Below are positions 1 to 5,113 of a stretch of DNA of 5,392 nucleotides, piece after piece (the stretch's first letter is position 1; every line of letters begins with the position of its first letter). Below the pieces are notes generated by a model. That model was not told where the DNA came from and did no database searches. It worked only from the letters and a program-made list of their open reading frames with translations. The position numbers and the translations under genes are program-made. Source of the DNA: Hyphomicrobiaceae bacterium (GTDB lineage Bacteria; Pseudomonadota; Alphaproteobacteria; Rhizobiales; Hyphomicrobiaceae); the NCBI GenBank assembly GCA_020442225.1, contig JAGRKR010000225.1:1-5392 (forward strand), written 5' to 3'.

Positions 1-186
1 ACTATCGTGCTCACCGAGAAAGAACGGGCCCATGCCGCGGGGGGCATCTCCGCCTTGCGCACGGTTCTCGATCTTGATGACTTCGGCGCCGAGGTCGGCG
101 AGATACATCGAACCGAAAGGGCCTGCGCCGAAGTTCTCGAACGTCAGGACTCGCAAGCCGCGCAGGGGGAGGAAAAGTTCGTTCAT
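1..186 (-). CDS. CaiB/BaiF family (class III) CoA-transferase, N-terminal part
   Basis: This is the first 62 codons of a gene that runs off the left edge. The protein begins MNELFLPLRGLRVLTFENFG and continues with GPFGSMYLADLGAEVIKIEN, then GGDAPRGMGPF. The pattern 'L-x-G-x-RVL ... aGP ... LADLGAEVIK(I/V)E ... GD ... R' is the conserved N-terminus of class III CoA-transferases, which move CoA between organic acids in the cytoplasm via an aspartyl-CoA thioester. The catalytic Asp lies beyond the window, so activity cannot be judged and the substrate is unknown. The ATG at 184-186 is preceded by only a weak AAGG about 8 bases upstream. It starts 33 bases after the stop of the acyl-CoA dehydrogenase gene, so translation probably relies on a shared transcript. 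Context suggests it activates the acid that the dehydrogenase then oxidises. The family call is firm; the role is inference. Confidence 0.93.
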   Translation of the reverse strand, partial: MNELFLPLRGLRVLTFENFGAGPFGSMYLADLGAEVIKIENRAQGGDAPRGMGPFFLGEHDS

Positions 187-219
187 GCCGTTGCCTTCGA
201 TCCTGTCCTGGGCCGGACG

Positions 220-1398
220 TCAGAGAGGATGCCGTTCGAGTAGCTGGCGGGCGATGATGATCCGCTGCATTTCGTTGGTGCCTTCGCCGATGCACATCAG
301 CGGCGCGTCGCGGTAATACCGCTCGACATCGAAATCGGTCGAGTAGCTGTAACCGCCGAAGATGCGCATGGCCTCGAGACTGTTCTCGACACCGGCTTCG
401 GAGGCGAACAGCTTGGCCATGCCGGCCTCGAAGTCGGCGCGCTCGCCGCGGTCGATGGCGCGGGCTGCATTCTCGACCAGCAGGCGGGCAGCGGTGGTGC
501 GCGTCACCATGTCGGCGAGCTTCAAGGCAATGGCCTGATGCTCGTGGATGTACTTGCCCATGGTCTTGCGCTGCTGGGAGTACTTGACGGCCTCGTCGAG
601 GGCCGCCTGGGCGACGCCGACGCCGCGCGCCGCCACGTTGAGGCGGCCGAGCTCGAGACCGGAGATGGCGCACTCCATGCCGCGCCCCTCGACCTCGCCA
701 ATGAGCTTGTCGGCGGAGACTTTGAAGTCCTCGAACACGAGCTCGGCGGAATCGATGCCCTTGTAGCCGAGCTTCTCGAGCTTCTTGGAGACGCGAAAGC
801 CCGGCCCCTTCTCGGCGAGGAACATGGAGATGCCGGCCTTGCGCGGCTCGGCCGTGGGGTCCGTCTTCACGAGCAGCGCAAAGCAGGTGCCGTGGATGCC
901 GTTGGAGATCCAGGTCTTCGTGCCGTTGATGACGTAGCTGCTGTTGCCCTCCTTGCGGGCAGAGGTGCGGATCGCCTGCAGGTCGGTGCCGGTATCGGGC
1001 TCGGTCAGCGCGAGGCCACCGCGCACCTCGCCCGTCGCGAACCGCGGCAGGAAATGGCGGCGCTGCTCCTCGGTGCCCATCTTGTCGACGATGCGCGCCA
1101 TGATCAGGTGCGAGTTGATGATGCCGGAGACGCTCATCCAGACACGGGAAATGCGCTCGATCACCTTGGCGTAGGTCGAGGGCTTGAGGCCGAGCCCGCC
1201 ATACTTCTCGGGGATGATGCAGCCGAACAGGCCGAGCTCCTTCATGCGCGCGACGATCTCCTCGGGGTAGATGTCGTCGTGCTCGAGCTTCTGGGCGTAG
1301 GGCGCCACCTCGCGGGCCAGGAACTTGTCCACGGCCTCTAGGATGAGGCGCTCCTGCTCGAGCTCATCGGCGGCAAGGCTGGTCGGATCGGCAGTCAC
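220..1398 (-). CDS. acyl-CoA dehydrogenase (FAD-dependent), 392 aa
   Basis: Complete 392-residue protein, the usual length for the family. It would oxidise an acyl-CoA to the 2,3-enoyl-CoA in the cytoplasm, passing electrons to ETF. Visible landmarks are the N-terminal helical domain (about 10-125), the middle beta domain opening with GGLALTEPDTGTD (127-139, FAD/substrate signature) and TKTWISNG (160-167), then the C-terminal helical domain with QQRKTMGKYIHEHQAI (275-290). The second signature is MRIFGGYSYSTDFDVERYYR (344-363). GEGTNEMQR (371-379) carries the likely catalytic base Glu372, at the MCAD/SCAD position. The GTG start is chosen because TGGAG lies seven bases upstream and the next Met is residue 52, inside the fold. 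It is the middle gene of the minus-strand set. Chain length and branching specificity cannot be read; the CoA-transferase and MmgE/PrpD neighbours hint at a dicarboxylic or branched acid. Confidence 0.95.
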   Translation of the reverse strand: MTADPTSLAADELEQERLILEAVDKFLAREVAPYAQKLEHDDIYPEEIVARMKELGLFGCIIPEKYGGLGLKPSTYAKVIERISRVWMSVSGIINSHLIMARIVDKMGTEEQRRHFLPRFATGEVRGGLALTEPDTGTDLQAIRTSARKEGNSSYVINGTKTWISNGIHGTCFALLVKTDPTAEPRKAGISMFLAEKGPGFRVSKKLEKLGYKGIDSAELVFEDFKVSADKLIGEVEGRGMECAISGLELGRLNVAARGVGVAQAALDEAVKYSQQRKTMGKYIHEHQAIALKLADMVTRTTAARLLVENAARAIDRGERADFEAGMAKLFASEAGVENSLEAMRIFGGYSYSTDFDVERYYRDAPLMCIGEGTNEMQRIIIARQLLERHPL

Positions 1399-1405
1399 GG
1401 ACGGA

Positions 1406-1410
1406 CTCCA
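1406..1410 (-). promoter_or_regulatory. ribosome binding site of the acyl-CoA dehydrogenase gene
   Basis: On the minus strand TGGAG is followed by seven bases (TCCGTCC) and then GTG at 1396-1398. This is good Shine-Dalgarno spacing and decides for the GTG start. No ATG in the same frame is close enough to compete. Confidence 0.75.
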
Positions 1411-1431
1411 GTTCAGGTCGAGGAAAACGCC

Positions 1432-1455
1432 GCCCCGGCCGGCGCCGACCGGGGC
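1432..1455 (-). other. GC-rich hairpin between the MmgE/PrpD and acyl-CoA dehydrogenase genes
   Basis: GCCCCGG (1432-1438) and CCGGGGC (1449-1455) form a perfect 7-bp stem around a 10-base loop. In the minus-strand transcript it is followed by GGCGTTTTCC, so the U-run is short and displaced and it is a poor intrinsic terminator. It could stabilise or process the upstream mRNA segment, or partly attenuate the downstream genes. The fold is seen; the role is inference. Confidence 0.4.
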
Positions 1456-1476
1456 ATCACACGAGGCATCCCGCGC

Positions 1477-2928
1477 TCAGGCGCAGGCCGGCGAAAACAC
1501 CTTGAGGGCGTCGGCACCCCTCGGCGCGCCTTCGAGACCGAGCATGGCGCCGGCCATGCGGTCCGCCGCCTCCTCGTCGCACGCCATGGCGACGTTGCCG
1601 CGGAACTTCTCGACGATCTCGTCGTTGCTGAGCGGCCGGTCGGCGGCGCCGCGATTGATGTGCTCGCGGTGACTGAGCTTGCGCCCGTCGTCGAGCGTGA
1701 CGGTCACCTCCCCGGAATAGGCTTTGGGATAGGGGCTGTCGACGTAGGCCCCGTAGCGCACCTTGCGGGTGAGTGCGAGGACGTCGGGGTCGGTGAGCGT
1801 CTCGGGCTCGAGCTCGGCGAGCGTGAAGCGATTGCGCACGAAGGCGGCCGCCGTCAGGTATTGAAGCGAGAACTGCGCGTCATAGGCCGTGGCCGGCGCC
1901 AGCTTCGGCGCTTCCGGCTCGCAGATTACCTTGAACACGCCCTCGGGCACCGTCGCCTCGATCTGGGTGATGCGGCGCCAGTCGACGCCCTGCTTGGCGA
2001 GCGCCAGCGCGGCATCGATGCACCCGTGCGTCATGTGGCAGGCGGGATAGGGCTTGATCGCCACCTGCTTCAACTCCCAGACCTTGCCGAGATCCGCCGT
2101 CGCGAAGCTGTAGTCGGCGCGGCCGGCCTCCTTGCCGAGATAGGCGTTGAAGACGCCGAAACGCCCTTCGTAGGGCTCTGACGCGCCGACGAACCCTTCG
2201 CGCGCCATGGCGGCCGCCGTCAGACCAGCCTGCGCCGCCCAGCCCGGATGCAGGCGCTTGTTCCAGGCGCCGTTCTCGAGGAACTGCAGCGAGCCCGAAG
2301 CGAGCGACAGCGCGATGCCCTGGGCGTTGCGCATCTCCTTCTCGTTGAGGCCCATGAGACGACCGGCCGCGAGCGTGCAGCCGAAGACGCCGATCATGCC
2401 GGTCGGATGGAAACCGACCAGATGGAACCCGCCCTGGGCCACCTCGCCGAGGCGCGAGGCGACCTCGACACCGATCACGTAAGCCGTGACCATGGCCTTG
2501 CCGGACGCGCCGACGTGTGCCGCCGCCGACAGCACGGTTGGAAGGATGCTCGCCGTCGGATGCACGACGCCACCCATATGCGTGTCGTCGAAATCGAGAC
2601 CGTGGCAGAGGAAGCCGTTGACCATCGCGGCGTCGCGCATCGACAGCGCCGCGGGCATACCGAGCACCGGCACCGACCCGGCGCCGCCGAGGCCGCGCAC
2701 CGCCGTCAGCATGCGATGGGCGAAATCGTAGCGCGTCGAGGCGACGGCGATACCGGCCGCATCCAGCATGTGATGGAGCGCGCGCCGGCGCACGGGCTCC
2801 GGGATCGCGTCGTGCCGCGTGCGGCAGGCGAAGGCGGCGAGCCGCACGGCGATCTCCTCGGCGTCGGGACGCGCCTTGGCCTCGGCCTCCGGCATCTTCT
2901 TCAACGCTGTCTGCGGCTTGCGAGCCAT
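1477..2928 (-). CDS. MmgE/PrpD family protein (2-methylcitrate dehydratase / cis-aconitate decarboxylase-like)
   Basis: 483-residue cytoplasmic protein of the MmgE/PrpD fold, whose known members dehydrate 2-methylcitrate or decarboxylate cis-aconitate. Landmarks, numbered from the chosen start: NGFLCHGLDFDDTH (104-117), VVHPTASILP (121-130), GFHPTGMIGVFG (172-183), WNKRLHPGWAAQAG (222-235), EGRFGVF (254-260), KPYPACHMTH (292-301) and AQFSLQYLTAAAF (351-363). The C-terminal part (about 280-440) matches the smaller lid domain. Compared by eye with mammalian cis-aconitate decarboxylase, the DFDDT, HP, FHP and KxLH active-site elements are kept. The ATG at 2926-2928 is chosen because AGGAG lies six bases upstream; an in-frame ATG at 3003 has no ribosome site and falls inside the divergent palindrome. 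It is the first gene of the minus-strand set, divergent from the MFS transporter. The residues before about 24 are a charged, Ala/Lys-rich tail. The family is sure; hydratase/dehydratase versus decarboxylase is open. Confidence 0.93.
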   Translation of the reverse strand: MARKPQTALKKMPEAEAKARPDAEEIAVRLAAFACRTRHDAIPEPVRRRALHHMLDAAGIAVASTRYDFAHRMLTAVRGLGGAGSVPVLGMPAALSMRDAAMVNGFLCHGLDFDDTHMGGVVHPTASILPTVLSAAAHVGASGKAMVTAYVIGVEVASRLGEVAQGGFHLVGFHPTGMIGVFGCTLAAGRLMGLNEKEMRNAQGIALSLASGSLQFLENGAWNKRLHPGWAAQAGLTAAAMAREGFVGASEPYEGRFGVFNAYLGKEAGRADYSFATADLGKVWELKQVAIKPYPACHMTHGCIDAALALAKQGVDWRRITQIEATVPEGVFKVICEPEAPKLAPATAYDAQFSLQYLTAAAFVRNRFTLAELEPETLTDPDVLALTRKVRYGAYVDSPYPKAYSGEVTVTLDDGRKLSHREHINRGAADRPLSNDEIVEKFRGNVAMACDEEAADRMAGAMLGLEGAPRGADALKVFSPACA

Positions 2929-2934
2929 GTCGGT

Positions 2935-2939
2935 CTCCT
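2935..2939 (-). promoter_or_regulatory. ribosome binding site fixing the MmgE/PrpD start
   Basis: The minus-strand sequence GAGAGGAGACCGAC precedes ATG, so AGGAG stands six bases from the start codon. This favours the start at 2928 over the upstream in-frame ATG at 3003. A small hairpin, CGTGC/GCACG with a five-base loop (2948-2962), lies just upstream in the leader; its relevance is unknown. Confidence 0.8.
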
Positions 2940-2979
2940 CTCGAGCGCGTGCTTCGCGCACGGCGGCATCAAACGCCCG

Positions 2980-3008
2980 TTGCCTTCGTCGCGGCCGGGC
3001 CATATGGT
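2980..3008 (+). promoter_or_regulatory. candidate sigma-70 promoter for the MFS transporter
   Basis: TTGCCT (2980-2985) and TATGGT (3003-3008) are separated by exactly 17 bases, each matching the consensus at four of six positions. Transcription would begin near 3015, leaving a leader of about 38 bases before the ATG at 3053. The -10 element overlaps the palindrome at 2995-3012. Prediction by eye only. Confidence 0.4.
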
Positions 3009-3012
3009 CCGG
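2995..3012. promoter_or_regulatory. 18-bp imperfect palindrome, candidate shared operator
   Basis: CCGGGCCATATGGTCCGG pairs with its own reverse complement at eight of nine positions; only 2999/3008 fails. The core CCATATGG is perfect. It lies in the 124-bp divergent spacer, 66 bases from the MmgE/PrpD start and 40 from the MFS start, and overlaps the candidate -10 elements in both directions. That fits a dimeric repressor site controlling both transcripts. A second, overlapping palindrome, GTCCGGAC (3007-3014), shares its right arm. No regulator gene is present in the window. Confidence 0.45.
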
Positions 3013-3026
3013 ACAACACTAGCCAA
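2999..3026 (-). promoter_or_regulatory. candidate sigma-70 promoter for the MmgE/PrpD-led gene set
   Basis: On the minus strand TTGGCT (3021-3026) is followed after 16 bases by TATGGC (2999-3004), with four and three matches to consensus. Its -10 element shares the CCATATGG core with the opposite promoter. The leader would be about 65 bases. Weak evidence on its own; TTGCAG at 3036-3041 followed by TAGTGT is another, poorer option. Confidence 0.3.
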
Positions 3027-3052
3027 TCTCTCCGACCTGCAAAAGACGTCAT

Positions 3053-4321
3053 ATGCCCCCACCTCTGGCTTCCGACCGATCGCGTGGTCCGGGCAGCGCC
3101 TCACCCCGCCTGACGTCGCCGGGCGGGCTGCCGGCGCTGCTCGGCGTCGTCACGGGTGTGCAGGCGCTGGCGACCTTCTCCGTGCTGGCCTTGCCGCAGG
3201 TGGCGCCGACGGTGACCGCGAGCCTCGGTGTGGGCGCTGAGTGGATCGGCTACCAGGTGAGCCTCGTCTATCTGACCGCGGCCATCGCATCGGCCTCGGC
3301 CGGGGCCTTCGTGCGCCGTCTCGGCCCTTGCCGGGCCAGTGTCATCGCCCTGCTCATGAGCGCGCTCGGCATGATCGGCATCGCCTCCGGACATCTGCTG
3401 ATGATCGCCGTGGCCTCGCTGCTCGTCGGCGTCACCTACAGTTTGACCAACCCTGCCGCCTCGCACCTGCTCATCCGCTTCGGCCCACCCTCCTACCGCA
3501 ACGTCATCTTTGCGCTGAAACAGACGGGCGTGCCGCTCGGTGCCCTGCTCGGCGCCCTGCTCATGCCGACGCTCAGCCAGAAGTTCGGCTGGCAGACGGC
3601 CTTCGCCGGCGGCGCGCTCATGCTCGTCCTGCTGGCGCTCGTGGCCTGGCCGATGCGGGCGCACTGGGACGACGACCGCCAGCCCTCCGCGCCCCTGCGC
3701 GGCCAGCTTCTCGGCGGCGTCAAGACGGTCTACCGCAGTCGCATCCTCTGGGGCCTCTCGGTGCTCGGCTTCGTCTACTCGGGCATCCAGGTGACGCTGA
3801 TGTCGTTCACCGTCACGCTGCTCGTCAAAGACCTCGGCTGGGACCTCATCTCGGCCGGCTACGTGGCGGCCGCCATGAACGCCAGCGGCGCGATCGGACG
3901 CATCTGCTGGGGCTTCCTGGCCGACCGGACGGGCAAGGGCAGTCTCGTGCTTATCGCCATCGGCATCGGCTCCACCTTCGTGGCCCTGGCCGTCTCGCGT
4001 CTCACCTCATCCTGGCCGACGGCCGGCGTGACGGGCCTGCTCATGCTCTACGGCTTCCTCATCGTCGGCTGGAACGGCGTGTTCATGGGCGAAATCGCCC
4101 GCGCCTCGACGCCCTCCGAGGTCGGCGCGGCCACCGGCGGCGGCCTCGTCTTCTGTTTCATCGGCGTGGTCATCGGACCGACGCTCTATGCCTTGCTCTA
4201 CAAGAGCATCGGCAGTTATGCGCTAACCTTCGGCGTGCTCTCCGCGGTGACGCTGATCGGCTCTTTCAAGCTGTGGCTGGCGAGCCGCCCGGCCACGCCG
4301 GCCGACGTCAAGACCGGCTGA
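3053..4321 (+). CDS. MFS transporter, 12 predicted transmembrane segments
   Basis: 422-residue inner-membrane secondary transporter. Hydrophobic segments read as twelve helices in two halves: roughly 27-50, 67-88, 95-113, 115-135, 152-171, 182-201, then 229-250, 264-290, 297-316, 324-343, 357-384 and 387-408. A polar loop (about 202-228, HWDDDRQPSAP) lies between the halves. The loop after helix 2 has a degenerate motif A (FVRRLGPCRA, 86-95), and its counterpart in the second half is good (GFLADRTGKG, 287-296). Helix 5 begins KQTGVPLGALLGALLMP (156-172), a Gly-rich motif-C-like stretch. The ATG at 3053 has only a weak A-rich ribosome site (AAAAGA, 3041-3046), and a 26-residue cytoplasmic tail precedes helix 1. 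Divergent transcription from an acyl-CoA catabolic set suggests it imports that pathway's carboxylate; this is inference, and the substrate is unknown. Confidence 0.94.
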   Translation: MPPPLASDRSRGPGSASPRLTSPGGLPALLGVVTGVQALATFSVLALPQVAPTVTASLGVGAEWIGYQVSLVYLTAAIASASAGAFVRRLGPCRASVIALLMSALGMIGIASGHLLMIAVASLLVGVTYSLTNPAASHLLIRFGPPSYRNVIFALKQTGVPLGALLGALLMPTLSQKFGWQTAFAGGALMLVLLALVAWPMRAHWDDDRQPSAPLRGQLLGGVKTVYRSRILWGLSVLGFVYSGIQVTLMSFTVTLLVKDLGWDLISAGYVAAAMNASGAIGRICWGFLADRTGKGSLVLIAIGIGSTFVALAVSRLTSSWPTAGVTGLLMLYGFLIVGWNGVFMGEIARASTPSEVGAATGGGLVFCFIGVVIGPTLYALLYKSIGSYALTFGVLSAVTLIGSFKLWLASRPATPADVKTG

Positions 4322-4344
4322 GCCGTTTCGACCAGGCCGGCCCA

Positions 4345-4448
4345 TTGCAGCGCCGCCGATCCCTCCGACCGCCCTGTATGCAGCGGCCTCGCGGCCAGCC
4401 CCCTCATTCCTGCATTGCTGCAATGCAATATCCTCGGTTTTGCAGCGC
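4345..4448 (+). repeat. short direct repeats TGCAGCG upstream of the small gene
   Basis: TGCAGCG occurs at 4346-4352, 4379-4385 and 4441-4447. The first and third extend to the identical nine bases TTGCAGCGC (4345-4353, 4440-4448). Spacings are 33 and 62 bases, close to three and six helical turns, as expected for sites on one face of DNA. The repeats could also be chance in GC-rich sequence. Confidence 0.35.
4411..4427. promoter_or_regulatory. perfect 17-bp palindrome, candidate operator
   Basis: TGCATTGC and GCAATGCA flank a single central T, giving a perfect inverted repeat. It lies 75 bases upstream of the small gene's ATG and 89 bases after the MFS stop. A downstream relative, TTGCAGCGCAA (4440-4450), repeats the TTGC/GCAA half-sites. 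TGC/GCA-rich sites of this kind recall those reported for PhaR-type regulators of alphaproteobacterial polyhydroxybutyrate genes; that link is only a resemblance. As RNA it would fold into a 7-bp hairpin without a U-run, so it is not a terminator for the MFS gene. Confidence 0.5.
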
Positions 4449-4468
4449 AATGTGGCATGCCATATTCC
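4440..4468 (+). promoter_or_regulatory. candidate promoter of the small gene with overlapping palindrome
   Basis: TTGCAG (4440-4445) and TATTCC (4463-4468) are 17 bases apart; the -10 match is weak. Between and over them lies AATGTGGCATGCCATATT (4449-4466), an 18-bp palindrome with one mismatched pair and a perfect TGGCATGCCA core. A regulator bound here would cover the promoter. Transcription would start near 4475, about 28 bases before the ATG. Confidence 0.35.
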
Positions 4469-4492
4469 ATGCAACGCCGACCCGCACCAAAA

Positions 4493-4501
4493 GAGGTGAT
4501 C
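4493..4501 (+). promoter_or_regulatory. near-perfect extended Shine-Dalgarno of the small gene
   Basis: GAGGTGATC is complementary over nine bases to the 3' end of 16S rRNA. GAGG ends six bases before the ATG at 4503. This is the strongest ribosome binding site in the window and argues that the 70-codon frame is really and probably strongly translated. Confidence 0.85.
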
Positions 4502-4502
4502 C

Positions 4503-4715
4503 ATGGCCACTCTCGCCACGTCCAGCCACCACCACACCGCCATTCATCCGGCAACATCCGGCCTTCGCGGCGCTTTCGCATGGCTCTTTGCAGCCCTCGA
4601 CAGCTTCCTGTTGGCCCGCGCGGCGCTCTCCCGTTACGAGGAGCTGCGCATGGCTGGCGTCCCGCAGGACAAGATCAGCAAGGATCTGCTCGAGAACTAC
4701 TTCTCGAAGCGCTGA
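4503..4715 (+). CDS. small hypothetical protein, 70 aa
   Basis: I do not recognise a family. The protein has a His/Thr/Ser-rich N-terminus (SSHHHTAIH, 7-15), then a hydrophobic or amphipathic segment GAFAWLFAALDSFLLARAAL (23-42). A charged, helix-prone C-terminus follows (SRYEELRMAG, then DKISKDLLENYFSKR to the end). The central segment contains Asp and Arg, so a peripheral membrane or packing helix is as likely as a true membrane span. No catalytic motif or Cys is present. Its size and layout recall small DUF1127-type alphaproteobacterial proteins, but I cannot see that domain's signature. The start is fixed by the excellent ribosome site. Upstream palindromes and a downstream hairpin plus terminator indicate a separately transcribed single gene. 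It shares no obvious function with either neighbour. Confidence 0.78.
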   Translation: MATLATSSHHHTAIHPATSGLRGAFAWLFAALDSFLLARAALSRYEELRMAGVPQDKISKDLLENYFSKR

Positions 4716-4730
4716 CGACGGTCGGCGCGC

Positions 4731-4761
4731 GCGAGCGGCGCACACGAGGCGCCCTGCTCGC
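4731..4761 (+). other. strong bulged hairpin in the small gene's 3' UTR
   Basis: GCGAGC (4731-4736) pairs with GCTCGC (4756-4761) and the adjacent GGCGC (4737-4741) with GCGCC (4749-4753). The result is an 11-bp stem with a two-base CT bulge and a seven-base loop. It starts 15 bases after the stop codon and 22 bases before the terminator stem. It may protect the mRNA 3' end or belong to a 3'-UTR-derived small RNA. Confidence 0.5.
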
Positions 4762-4783
4762 AGCATCTCACGTCTGAACCGAC

Positions 4784-4818
4784 ACAAGAGGCCCTTCCGG
4801 CGCAGGAGGGCCTTTTGT
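4784..4818 (+). terminator. intrinsic terminator of the small gene
   Basis: ACAAGAGGCCCT (4784-4795) pairs with AGGGCCTTTTGT (4807-4818) over 12 positions with one G-U wobble. CC/GG pairing at the loop base (4797-4798 with 4805-4806) adds to it. The distal arm contains TTTT, followed by GTCTT. It lies 68 bases after the stop codon. The U-tract is part of the stem and short, but the stem is strong. Confidence 0.75.
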
Positions 4819-4895
4819 CTTCGCCAAGAGGCAACGCCAGCCCCCCTTGCGGACCAGATCGGACCGTCGCCGGCGCGGGCGTGACCGAAGGCCGA

Positions 4896-4924
4896 TTGAC
4901 AGCCCCAGCCCCCCTCAATAAAAC
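4896..4924 (+). promoter_or_regulatory. consensus-like sigma-70 promoter with no gene downstream
   Basis: A perfect TTGACA (4896-4901) is followed after exactly 17 bases by TAAAAC (4919-4924, four of six). Start would be near 4931. Downstream on the plus strand there is no supportable gene, and the transcript would run antisense into the 3' end of pta. The AT-rich -10 also serves as the U-run of the minus-strand terminator, so the match may be partly coincidental. Confidence 0.35.
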
Positions 4925-4944
4925 GAGACACAACGTCTCGCTTT
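4917..4944 (-). terminator. intrinsic terminator for the pta transcript
   Basis: On the minus strand CGAGAC and GTCTCG (4924-4940) flank a five-base loop and are followed directly by TTTTATT (4917-4923). The stem can extend by one G-U and three A-U pairs (to 4920/4944). The orientation of the U-run assigns it to minus-strand transcription, about 170 bases after the pta stop. Read on the plus strand it has only CTTTCATT and would be weak. Confidence 0.7.
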
Positions 4945-5113
4945 CATTCGTCCTGCGCGCGATGCGCCGTTCGTGGCCACCGCAGTCCCAAGGCGGCTGC
5001 GACGCCCTGTCGTCACGCACCCGTCGGACGCCGCCCGCACCGCTGCGCGGCAAGCCGAGGAGCCTGGATCCGTGCCCAGTCCGTCAGCGTGTCACCAGCG
5101 ACGCCAGTGCGCC

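Larger units (their letters stand above)
4716..5113. other. 398-bp stretch without a credible protein-coding gene
   Basis: Between the small gene and the end of pta I find only RNA-level signals: a two-part hairpin, a plus-strand terminator, a plus-strand promoter-like sequence and a minus-strand terminator. The remainder (about 4945-5113) shows no hairpin, repeat or ribosome-site-plus-frame that I can support. Confidence 0.6.

Noticed and set aside
11..673. Minus-strand open frame of 220 codons
   Set aside because: It overlaps the acyl-CoA dehydrogenase and CoA-transferase genes out of frame, and the Arg-rich translation has no family features.
538..1341. Plus-strand open frame of 267 codons
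   Set aside because: It lies wholly antisense to the acyl-CoA dehydrogenase gene, and its Leu/Ala/Gly/Asp-rich low-complexity translation is the expected mirror of high-GC codon bias.
2929..3003. Longer MmgE/PrpD reading frame starting at the ATG at 3001-3003 (25 extra residues)
   Set aside because: There is no ribosome binding site before it, the extra residues are Arg/Ala-rich and unlike the family, and the ATG falls in the palindrome and -10 region. The ATG at 2928 has AGGAG at ideal spacing.
2248..3240. Plus-strand open frame of 330 codons
   Set aside because: It is antisense to the MmgE/PrpD gene, crosses the divergent promoter region and runs out of frame into the MFS gene. The translation is Arg/His-rich with no domain.
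4385..4396. GGCC-TCGC-GGCC hairpin after the MFS gene as a terminator
   Set aside because: The stem is only four base pairs and no U-run follows. I see no convincing intrinsic terminator for the MFS transcript.
3241..4884. Plus-strand open frame of 547 codons
   Set aside because: It overlaps the MFS gene in another frame and reads through the spacer, the small gene and the terminator. Its composition is Arg/Pro/His-rich without recognisable motifs; it is long only because stop codons are rare at this GC content.
4404..4931. Minus-strand open frame of 175 codons over the small gene
   Set aside because: It covers the terminator, the small gene and its control region on the opposite strand, has no ribosome site, and looks like a compositional shadow.
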